Below are positions 1-9,506 of a stretch of 35,435 bases of DNA, one piece after another. Numbering within the stretch: the stretch's first letter is position 1; every line of letters starts with the position of its first letter. Position numbers and translations under genes: made by a program. The notes beneath the pieces are model-generated. The model was not told the DNA's origin. It made no database searches and saw only the letters and a program-made list of their open reading frames with translations. The stretch is from NCBI GenBank assembly GCA_026391115.1, contig JAPLER010000078.1, positions 1 through 35,435 of the forward strand, written 5' to 3'. This DNA is from Bacteroidota bacterium. Its GTDB lineage: Bacteria; Bacteroidota; Bacteroidia; Chitinophagales; Chitinophagaceae.

Positions 1-476
1 AAACAGAAAGACTACTGATACAACCATTAACAAACACTCACAAGCATTTTATTTTCGAATTGCTAAATACAGCTGGTTGGATTGAATTTATTGGCAACAG
101 AAACATTAATACTATTGATGATGCTGTTGCATATATTGAAAGAATTATTACTAATAAAAATGTTCAATATTCTGTAGTTACATTACAAGAAAATTTACAA
201 CCAATAGGCATTATAACCTTTATAAAAAAAGATTACTTAGAGCATCACGATATTGGTTTTGCCTTCTTGCCACAATATGGCAAACAAGGTTTTGCTTATG
301 AAGCTGCAAATGCCTTTTTGCAACATCATCAACAATTGCAGAATACTATTTTGGCAACTACAATTCCATCAAATATCAACTCCATCAATCTACTTAAAAA
401 GCTTGGATTTATATATGAGCAGCAAATAGAAGATGAAAATGAAATTTTGCAGGTATATAAAAAGACAAGCAATTAG
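1..476 (+). CDS. GNAT-family (RimJ/RimL-like) N-acetyltransferase, 5'-truncated by window edge
   Basis: Frame is open to the window start: TERLLIQPLTNTHKHFIFELLNTAGWIEFIGNRNI... then GIITFIKKDYLEHHDIGFAFLPQYGKQGFAYEA and NINSINLLKKLGF, typical of GNAT. The TTG at 60 is not the real start. Confidence 0.85.
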   Translation, partial: TERLLIQPLTNTHKHFIFELLNTAGWIEFIGNRNINTIDDAVAYIERIITNKNVQYSVVTLQENLQPIGIITFIKKDYLEHHDIGFAFLPQYGKQGFAYEAANAFLQHHQQLQNTILATTIPSNINSINLLKKLGFIYEQQIEDENEILQVYKKTSN

Positions 477-530
477 TAATATCATTGCATAAATGCTGTT
501 ATGCATTTTAATTGTTTTAAATAAAAGATT

Positions 531-1547
531 ATGAAAAAGGCTAATATAAAAGGATTTGAAAAGTTTATAAATAAAGAAAGTACTGGTGCAAAAAAGAAAG
601 AAGAATTTAGACAAGCCAAAAGGCAAATGAAAGCAGAAAGACGTGAAGCTGGACGTATTGCACACCAAGAAAAAATTGCCAAAGTTAATGGCACATTTGT
701 TCCAAAAGAGAATACAAAAAACAGCAAACCCATTAACAAAAAATTTGCTGAGGGCAAGGTAGAAAAAATGGTTGGCGAAAAACCCAATACGGAATTAATG
801 CCTTTAAATAAATTTATTGCACACGCTGGTATTTGTGGACGTAGAGAAGCTGCTGAACTAATAAAAAAAGGCGAAGTAAGTGTAAATGGAACTGTGGTTA
901 ACGAGCCAGGATTTAAAGTAAGTGAACAAGACATTGTAAAACATAGAGGCAAAAAATTACTTGCAAAAACAACTGCAGTTTACATTTTACTCAACAAACC
1001 CAAAGATTACATTACCACACTTGAAGATCCTAAAGGCAGAAAAACTGTATTAGATTTAATTAAAGGTGCAACACCAGAACGTGTGTATCCTGTGGGTAGA
1101 TTGGATAGAAATACAACTGGAGTTTTATTACTTACCAATGATGGCGAATTGGCTCAAAAATTAACTCACCCTAGCTATGAGATTAAAAAGATTTATGAAG
1201 TAACATTAGATAAAGACCTTACCAAGAAAGACTTTGAAAGTATTTTGACAGGCTTGCCACTTGAAGATGGTATTGCAAAAGCAGATGTATTGAGTTTTGT
1301 TGATGCTAAAGCCAAAAATGTAATTGGTATTGAAATACACAACGGCAAAAACAGAATTGTAAGAAGAATGTTTGAACACCTTGGTTACTCTGTTGAAAAA
1401 TTAGACAGGGTTTTATTTGCCAACTTAACCAAGAAAAATGTGCACAGAGGCAGATGGAGAATGTTGTCTGAAAAAGAAGTGAGGTTGCTTAAATTTATGA
1501 ATAAAAGTTTTGTTAAAAAAGTGAAGCCCACTCAAGCTAGTAGTTAA
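531..1547 (+). CDS. RsuA/RluB-family pseudouridine synthase with S4 domain and basic N-terminal extension
   Basis: S4 motif LNKFIAHAGICGRREAAELIKKGEVSVNG; catalytic PVGRLDRNTTGVLLLTNDGELAQKLTHP; KNRIVRRMFEHLGY. Confidence 0.93.
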   Translation: MKKANIKGFEKFINKESTGAKKKEEFRQAKRQMKAERREAGRIAHQEKIAKVNGTFVPKENTKNSKPINKKFAEGKVEKMVGEKPNTELMPLNKFIAHAGICGRREAAELIKKGEVSVNGTVVNEPGFKVSEQDIVKHRGKKLLAKTTAVYILLNKPKDYITTLEDPKGRKTVLDLIKGATPERVYPVGRLDRNTTGVLLLTNDGELAQKLTHPSYEIKKIYEVTLDKDLTKKDFESILTGLPLEDGIAKADVLSFVDAKAKNVIGIEIHNGKNRIVRRMFEHLGYSVEKLDRVLFANLTKKNVHRGRWRMLSEKEVRLLKFMNKSFVKKVKPTQASS

Positions 1548-1971
1548 TAGCTAGTGGCTAGTGTTATTTAATTGCTAATAATTTAGTGTATGTTAACCTT
1601 ATCTCATAAGAAACTAGAGGTTTATACTATTTCTCTAAACCTAATCAAAGAAGTTTATTTCATTACTAGCCATTTTCCTGCTGAGGAAAAGTTTGGTTTG
1701 ACTACACAAATAAAACGAGCAGCCGTTTCCATTAGCTGCAATATTGCAGAAGGTGCAGGAAGAATATCAAAACAAGAAAAGAAAAGATTTTTTGAAATAG
1801 CACGAAGCTCCTGTGTTGAAGTCGATACGCAACTTGAAATTGCTATAATGCTTAATTACATTGAAATAAACGAAATAGAGTCACTCAATAAAAATATAGA
1901 ATCAGTTTTTAAAATACTTTCAAAACTAATTACCAACCTAACCACTAGCAACTAGCCACTTACCACTAGCC
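1535..1971. mobile_element. Putative small element: four-helix-bundle ORF bounded by CTAG-rich imperfect terminal inverted repeats
   Basis: Left end 1535-1566 agctagtagttaatagctagtggctagtgtta. The reverse complement of the right end 1940-1971 is ggctagtggtaagtggctagttgctagtggtt. 24 of 32 positions match ungapped. The outer 14 nt of the right end (acttaccactagcc) recur at 16710-16723. Confidence 0.55.
1590..1955 (+). CDS. Four-helix bundle protein (23S rRNA intervening-sequence-protein / S23 family)
   Basis: LSHKKLEVYTISLNLIKEVYFITSHFPAEEKFGLTTQIKRAAVSISCNIAEGAGRISKQEKKRFFEIARSSCVEVDTQLEIA is the family signature. Confidence 0.92.
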   Translation: MLTLSHKKLEVYTISLNLIKEVYFITSHFPAEEKFGLTTQIKRAAVSISCNIAEGAGRISKQEKKRFFEIARSSCVEVDTQLEIAIMLNYIEINEIESLNKNIESVFKILSKLITNLTTSN

Positions 1972-1979
1972 TAAAAAAT

Positions 1980-2699
1980 ATGAAATACAAAGACTTAGAT
2001 ATTATTTTCGAAAACAACGATTTTATTGCCATCAATAAGCCAGCAGGCTTGTTTAGTGTGCCTGATAGAAGCGGAAAAGAAACCTCTTTAAAACAAGTTA
2101 TTGAACAAGAGTTTGAGAAAATTTATATTGTACATAGATTAGATAAAGAAACAAGCGGCATTATAATATTTGCTAAAAATGCTATTGTTCATAAGGCTTT
2201 GAGCGAAATGTTTGAACATAGAAAAATTGAAAAATACTACGTGGGTTTGGTAAATGGTAGCTTATACAACCAAACAGGTACTATTGATGCAGCCATTGCA
2301 GAACACCATACCAACAAAGGGCAAATGATGACTTCTACCAAAGGAAAAGCATCATTAACTAATTATGAAGTACTAAAAGATTACAAATTATACAGTTGGG
2401 TAAAATTTAGAATTCACACAGGGCGTATGCATCAAATAAGAGTGCATAGTAAACACATTGGACACGCTATTGTATGCGATAGTTTATATGGAGATGGTAA
2501 ACCAGTTTTATTATCAGCTTTTAAAAAGAAATATAAATTGTCTAAAAATGAATTGGACGAAACACCCATATTATCAAGGGTTGGGCTGCACGCCTACCAA
2601 CTTATTTTTGAATGGAATGATAAAAAAATAGACCTGATAGCAGAGCCTCCAAAAGACCTTAGAGCATTGCTGCAACAGCTTGAAAAAAATGCTAAATAG
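1980..2699 (+). CDS. RluA-family pseudouridine synthase
   Basis: VHRLDKETSGIIIFAKN catalytic motif; HTGRMHQIRVHSKHIGHAIVCDSLYG. Confidence 0.93.
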   Translation: MKYKDLDIIFENNDFIAINKPAGLFSVPDRSGKETSLKQVIEQEFEKIYIVHRLDKETSGIIIFAKNAIVHKALSEMFEHRKIEKYYVGLVNGSLYNQTGTIDAAIAEHHTNKGQMMTSTKGKASLTNYEVLKDYKLYSWVKFRIHTGRMHQIRVHSKHIGHAIVCDSLYGDGKPVLLSAFKKKYKLSKNELDETPILSRVGLHAYQLIFEWNDKKIDLIAEPPKDLRALLQQLEKNAK

Positions 2700-2706
2700 T
2701 TTTATT

Positions 2707-2740
2707 AAAAAAGGTGAGCAATATTGCTCACCTTTTTTAA
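2707..2740. terminator. Bidirectional intrinsic terminator
   Basis: aaaaaaggtgagcaatattgctcacctttttt hairpin between convergent genes. Confidence 0.85.
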
Positions 2741-2761
2741 TAATCAATTATAGAATAAAAA

Positions 2762-5086
2762 TTATTGTACTCGTTTTATTCTGAATGAACCTGAGATTGC
2801 AGTTATAATTGTTGAAGAGTCTCTCACTACATTACCACTAAAAGTACCTGCAATATAACCACCCACATTACCGTACTCAGTAATAGTAACTGTTGTGCCT
2901 TGTACTGATGTGTATGAGGTCATTAAAGCATCTGAGTGTGTTAGATTCAAATTAAAAGTTCCAATGTTGTTACCACTAAAGTTAGCATTAAAATTACCAT
3001 AAGGGTTAAATGCCATACCAGATAAATATGTACCAGCACCAGCAATGTTATAAGCAGTTAAAGAATCCTTAGCATTATAAGTAGTGTTGCCAATTGTATA
3101 ATTTAAGAACTCAGTAAGGCTAACTCCACAAGCTTGCACAGTACCAAAATTAATTGTATTGTTTATAACACTAACTGCAATTGGTGTTGCATTTTGTTGA
3201 TGGTTCACAGTATCTTCTACATTAAGATAACCAGATGTAACATTCCCACAGTTAGTTATACTTCCTAGAACATTTCCATTAATAATGTTTAACCTTGTAC
3301 CAGGTGTAGCACCTCCAAGTATTAAAGTTGCTATGCCATTAACATTATTATTGTTACAATCTTTTACAGTTCCTGTAACTGATACAGTGTTTGCAATTGG
3401 AACTGTTACACTAATTACACCTGCATTATAATCAGTACTAAAAGGTCCAATTTGTGTTGAATCAATTAATACCTGATTTTGACAATTATCATAATAATAT
3501 ACTTTTCTGGTTAATATTTTATTGGCTTGAACATAAACGTTAAGTCCTCCACCAGGAGCTTGTAAGTAATAAGTTTGAGTGGAATCTCCAGTAAAAGTGA
3601 CACGCAATGTGCCGTTAATTGTAGCACCATTTTGGTTAACAAATCCAGCAATATAACGAACAATATTTTGCACACCACAAGCTTTTACAGTACCTACATT
3701 AAAGGTGCCAGCACCTGTAACATTTACAGTTATTGGTGTTGCATTTTGTTTAAGTGTGTTTAAATCAAATACAGTAACTGTTGCTGTAGTAGCAGGTACT
3801 GCACTGCAATAGGTAATGCTTTTATTAAAACTACCATTGTTTATTTGTGTGTAGTAAGTGTTGCCATTGGCTAATTTTATTAAAGCATAGCCATTAACTA
3901 CTGCTGTGTTGCTACAATCGTTTACTGTGCCTTTTATAGTAATACTTGTAGTAGTAAGATTTGCAACGTTTACAGTTATAGTTCCTAAATCTGTATTTTG
4001 TGTAAATGAGCCAACTGTTGTGTCAAGTAAGGTTGAGTAACTACCACTACAATAGTTTTTATTAACTATTGTAGCTACAATATTTTTATTGGCAGGAATA
4101 TTACCAGTTATAGAACCATCACTTGCAGTCCAACCACTTCCACCACCACCGCCCCAGCCTGCACTGGTAATAAAATAAACGTGATAGTTATCAAGTGCAT
4201 TACCATTTTGGTCAACAAATTTTGCAGTTAAAGTTATTGGCCCACCACCATAATCACAATTCCACCAGGTAAAATGAGCCACATCACCTACATAATTGTT
4301 ACCAGTTTTAGTAGCAGTTCCTTCTTCTACCCACAACCCTTTTGTTTCATCAAAAAACCAAAGCGGTATAGTTGTGGGTGCCTGACTTTGTGTAGCAGCT
4401 GCAATAGGAAAAGTAATGGTTGCTTTTTTACCACTTGCCAATTGCAAAGCCTCGCCATTACTACCTTGTAACTCTACAGCCATCATACCATAGCTGGTTA
4501 ATACTTGCTCGTTATTGCTTGTATTAATACCACGCAAATCACCTGGCATTTCTGTAACACAATTGTTGCTGGTTGGGTCTAAAAAATAAGCTGCTACTTT
4601 TACACTACCAGTATAAGCAGCACCACTTTTAGTCACCACCGCATTAGCAGGAAACACAATGTTACCACCTGTAGCAACAGTAATAGTACCACCACTTGCA
4701 TTGGTAAAGTTGCCACTTTCTGTTTTCTTTACAAGTTGTATTACAATATTATTTACTACTTTTTCTTTAGGTTTAATGGTTCTGCTACCAGCAAAATAAC
4801 CTGCTTTGGTAGCTTTAATTAATCCTGCATTTTGGCTTAGTGTAGCTTTGGGAATAATAAATTGTCCACTTGCATCTGTAATTACTTTGCTGCTGCCAAT
4901 GGTAATTTCTACACCATTTAAGGCATCTCCATTTTGATTGGTTACTTTACCTGCAACAGCAGTGGTAATGGTTGTACCTGGATCGTAGGGTACAATAACG
5001 TCTGTACTAGACAATTCGTTTTTTTTGCAACTACTTATAGCCAATATAAATGCTACAATAGTTAAGAGGCTGGTTAGTTTTTTCAT
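2762..5086 (-). CDS. Large lipoprotein with carboxypeptidase-regulatory-like N-terminal domain and two long internal repeats
   Basis: Lipobox-like LAISSCKKN; VAGKVTNQNGDALNGVEITIGSSKVITDASGQF; repeated blocks FVDQNG/FVNQNG...GTVNDC/GTVKDC...QNATPI...GTVKACGV/GTVQACGV. Confidence 0.8.
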   Translation of the reverse strand: MKKLTSLLTIVAFILAISSCKKNELSSTDVIVPYDPGTTITTAVAGKVTNQNGDALNGVEITIGSSKVITDASGQFIIPKATLSQNAGLIKATKAGYFAGSRTIKPKEKVVNNIVIQLVKKTESGNFTNASGGTITVATGGNIVFPANAVVTKSGAAYTGSVKVAAYFLDPTSNNCVTEMPGDLRGINTSNNEQVLTSYGMMAVELQGSNGEALQLASGKKATITFPIAAATQSQAPTTIPLWFFDETKGLWVEEGTATKTGNNYVGDVAHFTWWNCDYGGGPITLTAKFVDQNGNALDNYHVYFITSAGWGGGGGSGWTASDGSITGNIPANKNIVATIVNKNYCSGSYSTLLDTTVGSFTQNTDLGTITVNVANLTTTSITIKGTVNDCSNTAVVNGYALIKLANGNTYYTQINNGSFNKSITYCSAVPATTATVTVFDLNTLKQNATPITVNVTGAGTFNVGTVKACGVQNIVRYIAGFVNQNGATINGTLRVTFTGDSTQTYYLQAPGGGLNVYVQANKILTRKVYYYDNCQNQVLIDSTQIGPFSTDYNAGVISVTVPIANTVSVTGTVKDCNNNNVNGIATLILGGATPGTRLNIINGNVLGSITNCGNVTSGYLNVEDTVNHQQNATPIAVSVINNTINFGTVQACGVSLTEFLNYTIGNTTYNAKDSLTAYNIAGAGTYLSGMAFNPYGNFNANFSGNNIGTFNLNLTHSDALMTSYTSVQGTTVTITEYGNVGGYIAGTFSGNVVRDSSTIITAISGSFRIKRVQ

Positions 5087-5246
5087 TGTTGTTTATTTTT
5101 TGTGAAAAATGTTTTACAATTACATTGAGTCGCATACAACAAAAAACGCTGCTTGCAATTTTAAAACTTTTTTATAAAGTTAGTTTTTTACGTTGCATAC
5201 GCAAAAAATAAAAAATGGTTGGGTAAAATGGAAAGTTTTTTTAAAA

Positions 5247-7277
5247 TTATTTTAAAGCCTCCAATTCCTTCTGCAATCTGAACATTTCATCACGCAGTTT
5301 TGCAGCTTCTATAAAGTCTAAATCTTTTGCTGCTTTTTCCATTTGCTTTTTAACTTGTGCAATGGCTTTTTCTTTTTGAGGAATGGTTTTATATTCTATT
5401 TGCTCATCTGCAGCTATTTGTGGCGAATCATCAACAATTGCATAAGGTTTATTTACATCAAAGCCTTTAATATCTAACACACTACCTTGTTTCATTATTT
5501 GCTCAATAGATTTTTTAACAGTAGTTGGTGTAATGTTATGGGCAATGTTATAAGCTACTTGTTTTTCTCTACGCCTGTTGGTTTCGTCAATGGTACGTTG
5601 CATACTTTGTGTCATTTTATCTGCATAAAAAATAACCAATCCTTCTGCATTACGTGCAGCCCTGCCCGCAGTTTGGGTAAGGCTTCTTTCGTTACGCAAA
5701 AAGCCTTCTTTATCTGCATCTAAAATAGCTACCAAACTTACTTCAGGCAAGTCCAATCCTTCTCTTAATAAATTAACACCCACCAATACATCAATTGTTC
5801 CAAGTCTTAGTTCTCGTAATATTTCAACACGTTCCAAAGCATCAATATCGCTGTGTATGTATTTTGATTTAATGTTGATTCGCTTTAAATATTTATCCAT
5901 TTCTTCAGCCATCCGTTTGGTTAATGTAGTCACCAAAACCCTATCGCCTTTTGTAACACGTTTATCAATCTCATCTAGCAAATCATCAATCTGATTTACA
6001 CTTGGTCGCACTTCAATAGGAGGTTCCAATAATCCTGTTGGACGCACCACTTGTTCTACCACAACGCCACCAGTTTTTTCTAATTCATAATTACCAGGTG
6101 TAGCACTCACAAATACAGATTGTGGAATTAAATTTTCAAACTCATGAAAGTTTAATGGCCTATTATCTAATGCACTTGGCAAGCGAAACCCAAAATCTAC
6201 CAACACCATTTTTCTGCTTCTATCACCACCATACATACCACCAATTTGGCTAACAGTAACGTGGCTTTCATCCACCATCAATAAAAAATCTTTAGGAAAA
6301 TAATCTAATAAGCAATAAGGTCTTGTTCCTGGTTTACGCCTATCAAAAAATCTTGAATAATTTTCAATACCTGTGCAGTAGCCCAATTCACGTATCATTT
6401 CTAAATCATACTCTACACGTTCTTTAACACGCTGTGCTTCTACACGTTTACCAACACTCATAAAATATTCGTATTGCAAACGCATTTCATCTTGTATATC
6501 GTGTATTACTTCTTGCAACATATCTTTTGGTGCAACGTATAAGTTAGCAGGAAAAATGGCAGCGTTTTCTAATACCCCAATTCTCTTGCTGGTTTCTTTA
6601 TCAAGTGTTTCTATTTCTTCAATTTCATCGCCAAAAAAAGTAATGCGATAAGCATAGTCAACATAAGGCAAATTAATATCAACAGTATCTCCCTTTACTC
6701 TAAATGTTCCTCTACTCCAATCGCCTTGAGATCTTGAATACAGTGAGTTTACAAGCCTATGCAAAAAAGCCTGACGAGAAACAATTTCTCCTTTTTCTAT
6801 TCGAATAATTCCATTTTCAAACTCTGTTGGATTACCCATACCATAAATACAACTCACACTGGAAACAATTACAATATCTCTACGTCCACTCAATAACTCT
6901 GCTGTGGCTTGTAGGCGAAGTTTATCTAACTCTTCATTAACATTCAAATCTTTTTCAATGTAGGTATCACTTACAGGCAGGTATGCTTCTGGTTGATAGT
7001 AATCGTAATAGCTTACAAAATATCCAACAGCATTATCAGGAAAAAATTGTTTGAACTCGCCATACAATTGAGCTACAAGAGTTTTGTTATGTGTTAAAAC
7101 CAAAGTTGGTCGCTGCACTTGTGCAATAACGTTTGCCATAGTAAACGTTTTACCACTACCTGTTACACCCAATAAAGTTTGATATTGTTCACCATCATTT
7201 ATGCCTTCTACCAATTGCTTGATAGCATTGGGTTGATCGCCTGCTGGTTGATATGGTGAATGAAGTTGGAATTGCAT
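5247..7277 (-). CDS. uvrB: Excinuclease ABC subunit B
   Basis: MQFQLHSPYQPAGDQPNAIKQLVEG; LLGVTGSGKTFTMANVI; YYQPEAYLPVSDTYIEKD; UVR motif DLDFIEAAKLRDEM. Confidence 0.98.
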   Translation of the reverse strand: MQFQLHSPYQPAGDQPNAIKQLVEGINDGEQYQTLLGVTGSGKTFTMANVIAQVQRPTLVLTHNKTLVAQLYGEFKQFFPDNAVGYFVSYYDYYQPEAYLPVSDTYIEKDLNVNEELDKLRLQATAELLSGRRDIVIVSSVSCIYGMGNPTEFENGIIRIEKGEIVSRQAFLHRLVNSLYSRSQGDWSRGTFRVKGDTVDINLPYVDYAYRITFFGDEIEEIETLDKETSKRIGVLENAAIFPANLYVAPKDMLQEVIHDIQDEMRLQYEYFMSVGKRVEAQRVKERVEYDLEMIRELGYCTGIENYSRFFDRRKPGTRPYCLLDYFPKDFLLMVDESHVTVSQIGGMYGGDRSRKMVLVDFGFRLPSALDNRPLNFHEFENLIPQSVFVSATPGNYELEKTGGVVVEQVVRPTGLLEPPIEVRPSVNQIDDLLDEIDKRVTKGDRVLVTTLTKRMAEEMDKYLKRINIKSKYIHSDIDALERVEILRELRLGTIDVLVGVNLLREGLDLPEVSLVAILDADKEGFLRNERSLTQTAGRAARNAEGLVIFYADKMTQSMQRTIDETNRRREKQVAYNIAHNITPTTVKKSIEQIMKQGSVLDIKGFDVNKPYAIVDDSPQIAADEQIEYKTIPQKEKAIAQVKKQMEKAAKDLDFIEAAKLRDEMFRLQKELEALK

Positions 7278-7299
7278 TTGAGATGTAAAGTAAAATAAA

Positions 7300-7330
7300 A
7301 AAAGCTATCATTAATTGATAGCCTTTTTTT
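7300..7330 (-). terminator. Intrinsic terminator (gctatca ttaat tgatagc with flanking A/T runs)
   Basis: Hairpin aaaaagctatcattaattgatagcctttttt between 7347..7766(-) and uvrB(-). Confidence 0.65.
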
Positions 7331-7346
7331 AAAATGATAAATTTAT

Positions 7347-7766
7347 TTAATAACGTGTTAAAGTAGTTCTTACTACTTGTGGGGTTGCCATTATAGTATC
7401 ATTTACAGCAACTACAAGTTGAGTGGTGCTTAAAGATTCAATTGTGGATTTGCCAAATGGTAATCCTAAAACATTTCCAGACAAAGTATATTGATAAGGA
7501 AATGTTTGAGAAGAACAAGAATCTCGGTAATCTGCAATTCCAGTTGTTTTGAAAGTGTAAGTAGAATATTGATCGCAAGGCATACTATAACTTGTAGAAT
7601 AAGTATTAGTCGTTTGACCTGTTGAACTTACTGTTCTGGTTTCATCAGTAATTCTCCATCGTCCTGCAATATCAGCCATAGTGTAATTGCTTTGAGTTGA
7701 ATTTGAGTCTTTCTTGCAAGCAAAAAAGGAACAAGCAATAATTGTTGTCAATAGAATCTTTTTCAT
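7347..7766 (-). CDS. Small lipocalin-like lipoprotein
   Basis: MKKILLTTIIACSFFACKKD lipobox; DIAGRWRITDETRT start of a lipocalin-like fold. Confidence 0.6.
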   Translation of the reverse strand: MKKILLTTIIACSFFACKKDSNSTQSNYTMADIAGRWRITDETRTVSSTGQTTNTYSTSYSMPCDQYSTYTFKTTGIADYRDSCSSQTFPYQYTLSGNVLGLPFGKSTIESLSTTQLVVAVNDTIMATPQVVRTTLTRY

Positions 7767-7860
7767 GATGTTTTAATGTTTTTGAATGATGCTGTAAAAA
7801 TATGGTTTAAAATAAATTATTAAAAAGTATTGCTATAACTTTACATCGAAATTTACTACC

Positions 7861-8466
7861 TTGCTTTTACATATTCACCCTGACAATCCCAATCCACGCA
7901 ATGTAAAAACCGTTGTGGAGTGTTTACTTGATGGAGGAGTAATTATTTACCCTACTGATACTATTTATGGTTTAGGTTGCGATATTTTTCAACACAAAGC
8001 CATAGAAAAAATTTGCAAAATAAAAAATATAGACGTTGCAAAAGCCAATCTAAGTTTTGTATGTTACGATTTAAGTGATTTAAGTAAATACACTAAAAGT
8101 ATACCCACACCATTGTACAGAACATTAAAAAATTATTTGCCTGGTGCTTATACTTTTATTTTACCTGCGAGTAAAGAAGTACCCAAAATACTGCACAGTA
8201 AAAAAAGCACCATTGGTTTGCGTGTGCCAGATAATAACATTGCACGAACTATTGTTAAAGAATTAAATCACCCCATTTTATCTGCCTCTTTACCTGGCGA
8301 AATGGTTGAAGAATACACCGACCCTGAATTAATGCACGACAACTTTGAACATCTTGTAGATATTGTAATTGATGGTGGTATTGGTGGTTACATTCCATCT
8401 ACAATTATTGATTGTACTAAAGATGAAATGGAAGTGGTGAGAATGGGTGCTGGGGTTTGGGAATAG
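7861..8466 (+). CDS. L-threonylcarbamoyladenylate synthase (YrdC/Sua5 family)
   Basis: GGVIIYPTDTIYGLGCDIFQHKAIEKICKIKN; SASLPGE; PSTIIDCT. TTG start inferred. Confidence 0.92.
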   Translation: MLLHIHPDNPNPRNVKTVVECLLDGGVIIYPTDTIYGLGCDIFQHKAIEKICKIKNIDVAKANLSFVCYDLSDLSKYTKSIPTPLYRTLKNYLPGAYTFILPASKEVPKILHSKKSTIGLRVPDNNIARTIVKELNHPILSASLPGEMVEEYTDPELMHDNFEHLVDIVIDGGIGGYIPSTIIDCTKDEMEVVRMGAGVWE

Positions 8467-8537
8467 AATAATTTAGGTTAAAAAATGTTATAATCCATAA
8501 CATTCCTTCCTTTTCTTTGCTAACTAAAAAATGCTAT

Positions 8538-9425
8538 ATGAAAAATATTTCTGTAATTGGTGCAGGTACAATGGGCAATGGTATTGCACACGTATTTGCA
8601 CAAACAAATTTTAATGTAATTCTTATTGATGTTAATGCTGCACAACTTGAAAAAGCTATTGCTACTATTGGTAAAAATCTAGACAGACAAGTTGCTAAAG
8701 GCACGTTAACAGAAGAACAAAAAACTATAACACTAGCTAATTTAACTACACAAACAGATGTAGCTGTAGGAGTTTCAAATGCAGATTTAGTGGTAGAAGC
8801 TACAACTGAAAACGTAGAACTTAAGCTTAAAATATTTAAACAAATAGATGATGCTGCACCTGCACATTGCATATTGGCTAGCAACACATCATCAATATCT
8901 ATTACCAAAATTGCAGCAGCTACAAAACGTCCATCTCAAGTAATTGGTATGCACTTTATGAATCCAGTGCCTATTATGAAATTGGTTGAAATTATTAATG
9001 GTTATGCTACAAGTAAAGAGGTTACTAATATCATTGTTGAATTAAGCAAACAACTTGGTAAAACGCCTTGCAGCGTTAATGATTATCCTGGTTTTATTGC
9101 TAATAGAATTTTAATGCCAATGATTAATGAAGCAATTTTCAGCCTATACGAAGGCGTTGCGGGTGTTGAAGAAATTGATACTGTAATGAAATTGGGTATG
9201 GCTCATCCAATGGGGCCATTGCAATTGGCAGATTTTATTGGCTTAGATGTTTGCTTAAGTATATTAAGAGTGTTGCACGATGGGTTTGGTAATCCTAAAT
9301 ATGCTCCTTGCCCATTGTTGGTAAATATGGTTACTGCTGGTAAATTAGGTGCAAAAAGTGGCGAAGGTTTTTATGTATATACAGCTGGCAGTAAAGATTT
9401 AGTTGTAAGCAATAGTTTTAAATAA
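8538..9425 (+). CDS. hbd: 3-hydroxybutyryl-CoA / 3-hydroxyacyl-CoA dehydrogenase
   Basis: MKNISVIGAGTMGNGIAHVFAQTNFNVILIDVN; GMHFMNPVPIMKLVEII; HPMGPLQLADFIGLD. ATG at 8538 preferred over the upstream TTG at 8517. Confidence 0.93.
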   Translation: MKNISVIGAGTMGNGIAHVFAQTNFNVILIDVNAAQLEKAIATIGKNLDRQVAKGTLTEEQKTITLANLTTQTDVAVGVSNADLVVEATTENVELKLKIFKQIDDAAPAHCILASNTSSISITKIAAATKRPSQVIGMHFMNPVPIMKLVEIINGYATSKEVTNIIVELSKQLGKTPCSVNDYPGFIANRILMPMINEAIFSLYEGVAGVEEIDTVMKLGMAHPMGPLQLADFIGLDVCLSILRVLHDGFGNPKYAPCPLLVNMVTAGKLGAKSGEGFYVYTAGSKDLVVSNSFK

Positions 9426-9470
9426 AACTGTTTTTCATAACTACATAACATATTTGGTAAGTTATAATAC

Positions 9471-9504
9471 AAGAAGAGGCTCAGAAAATCTGCACCTCTT
9501 CTTT
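9471..9504. terminator. Intrinsic terminator hairpin
   Basis: agaagaggctcagaaaatctgcacctcttct followed by tt; between convergent genes. Confidence 0.7.
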
Positions 9505-9506
9505 AT

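Noticed and set aside
390-952. Antisense ORFs 390..668(-) and 482..952(-)
   Set aside because: They overlap well-supported genes on the + strand and show low-complexity hydrophobic translations.
8534-8908. Antisense ORF 8534..8908(-)
   Set aside because: Shadow of the 3-hydroxyacyl-CoA dehydrogenase gene.
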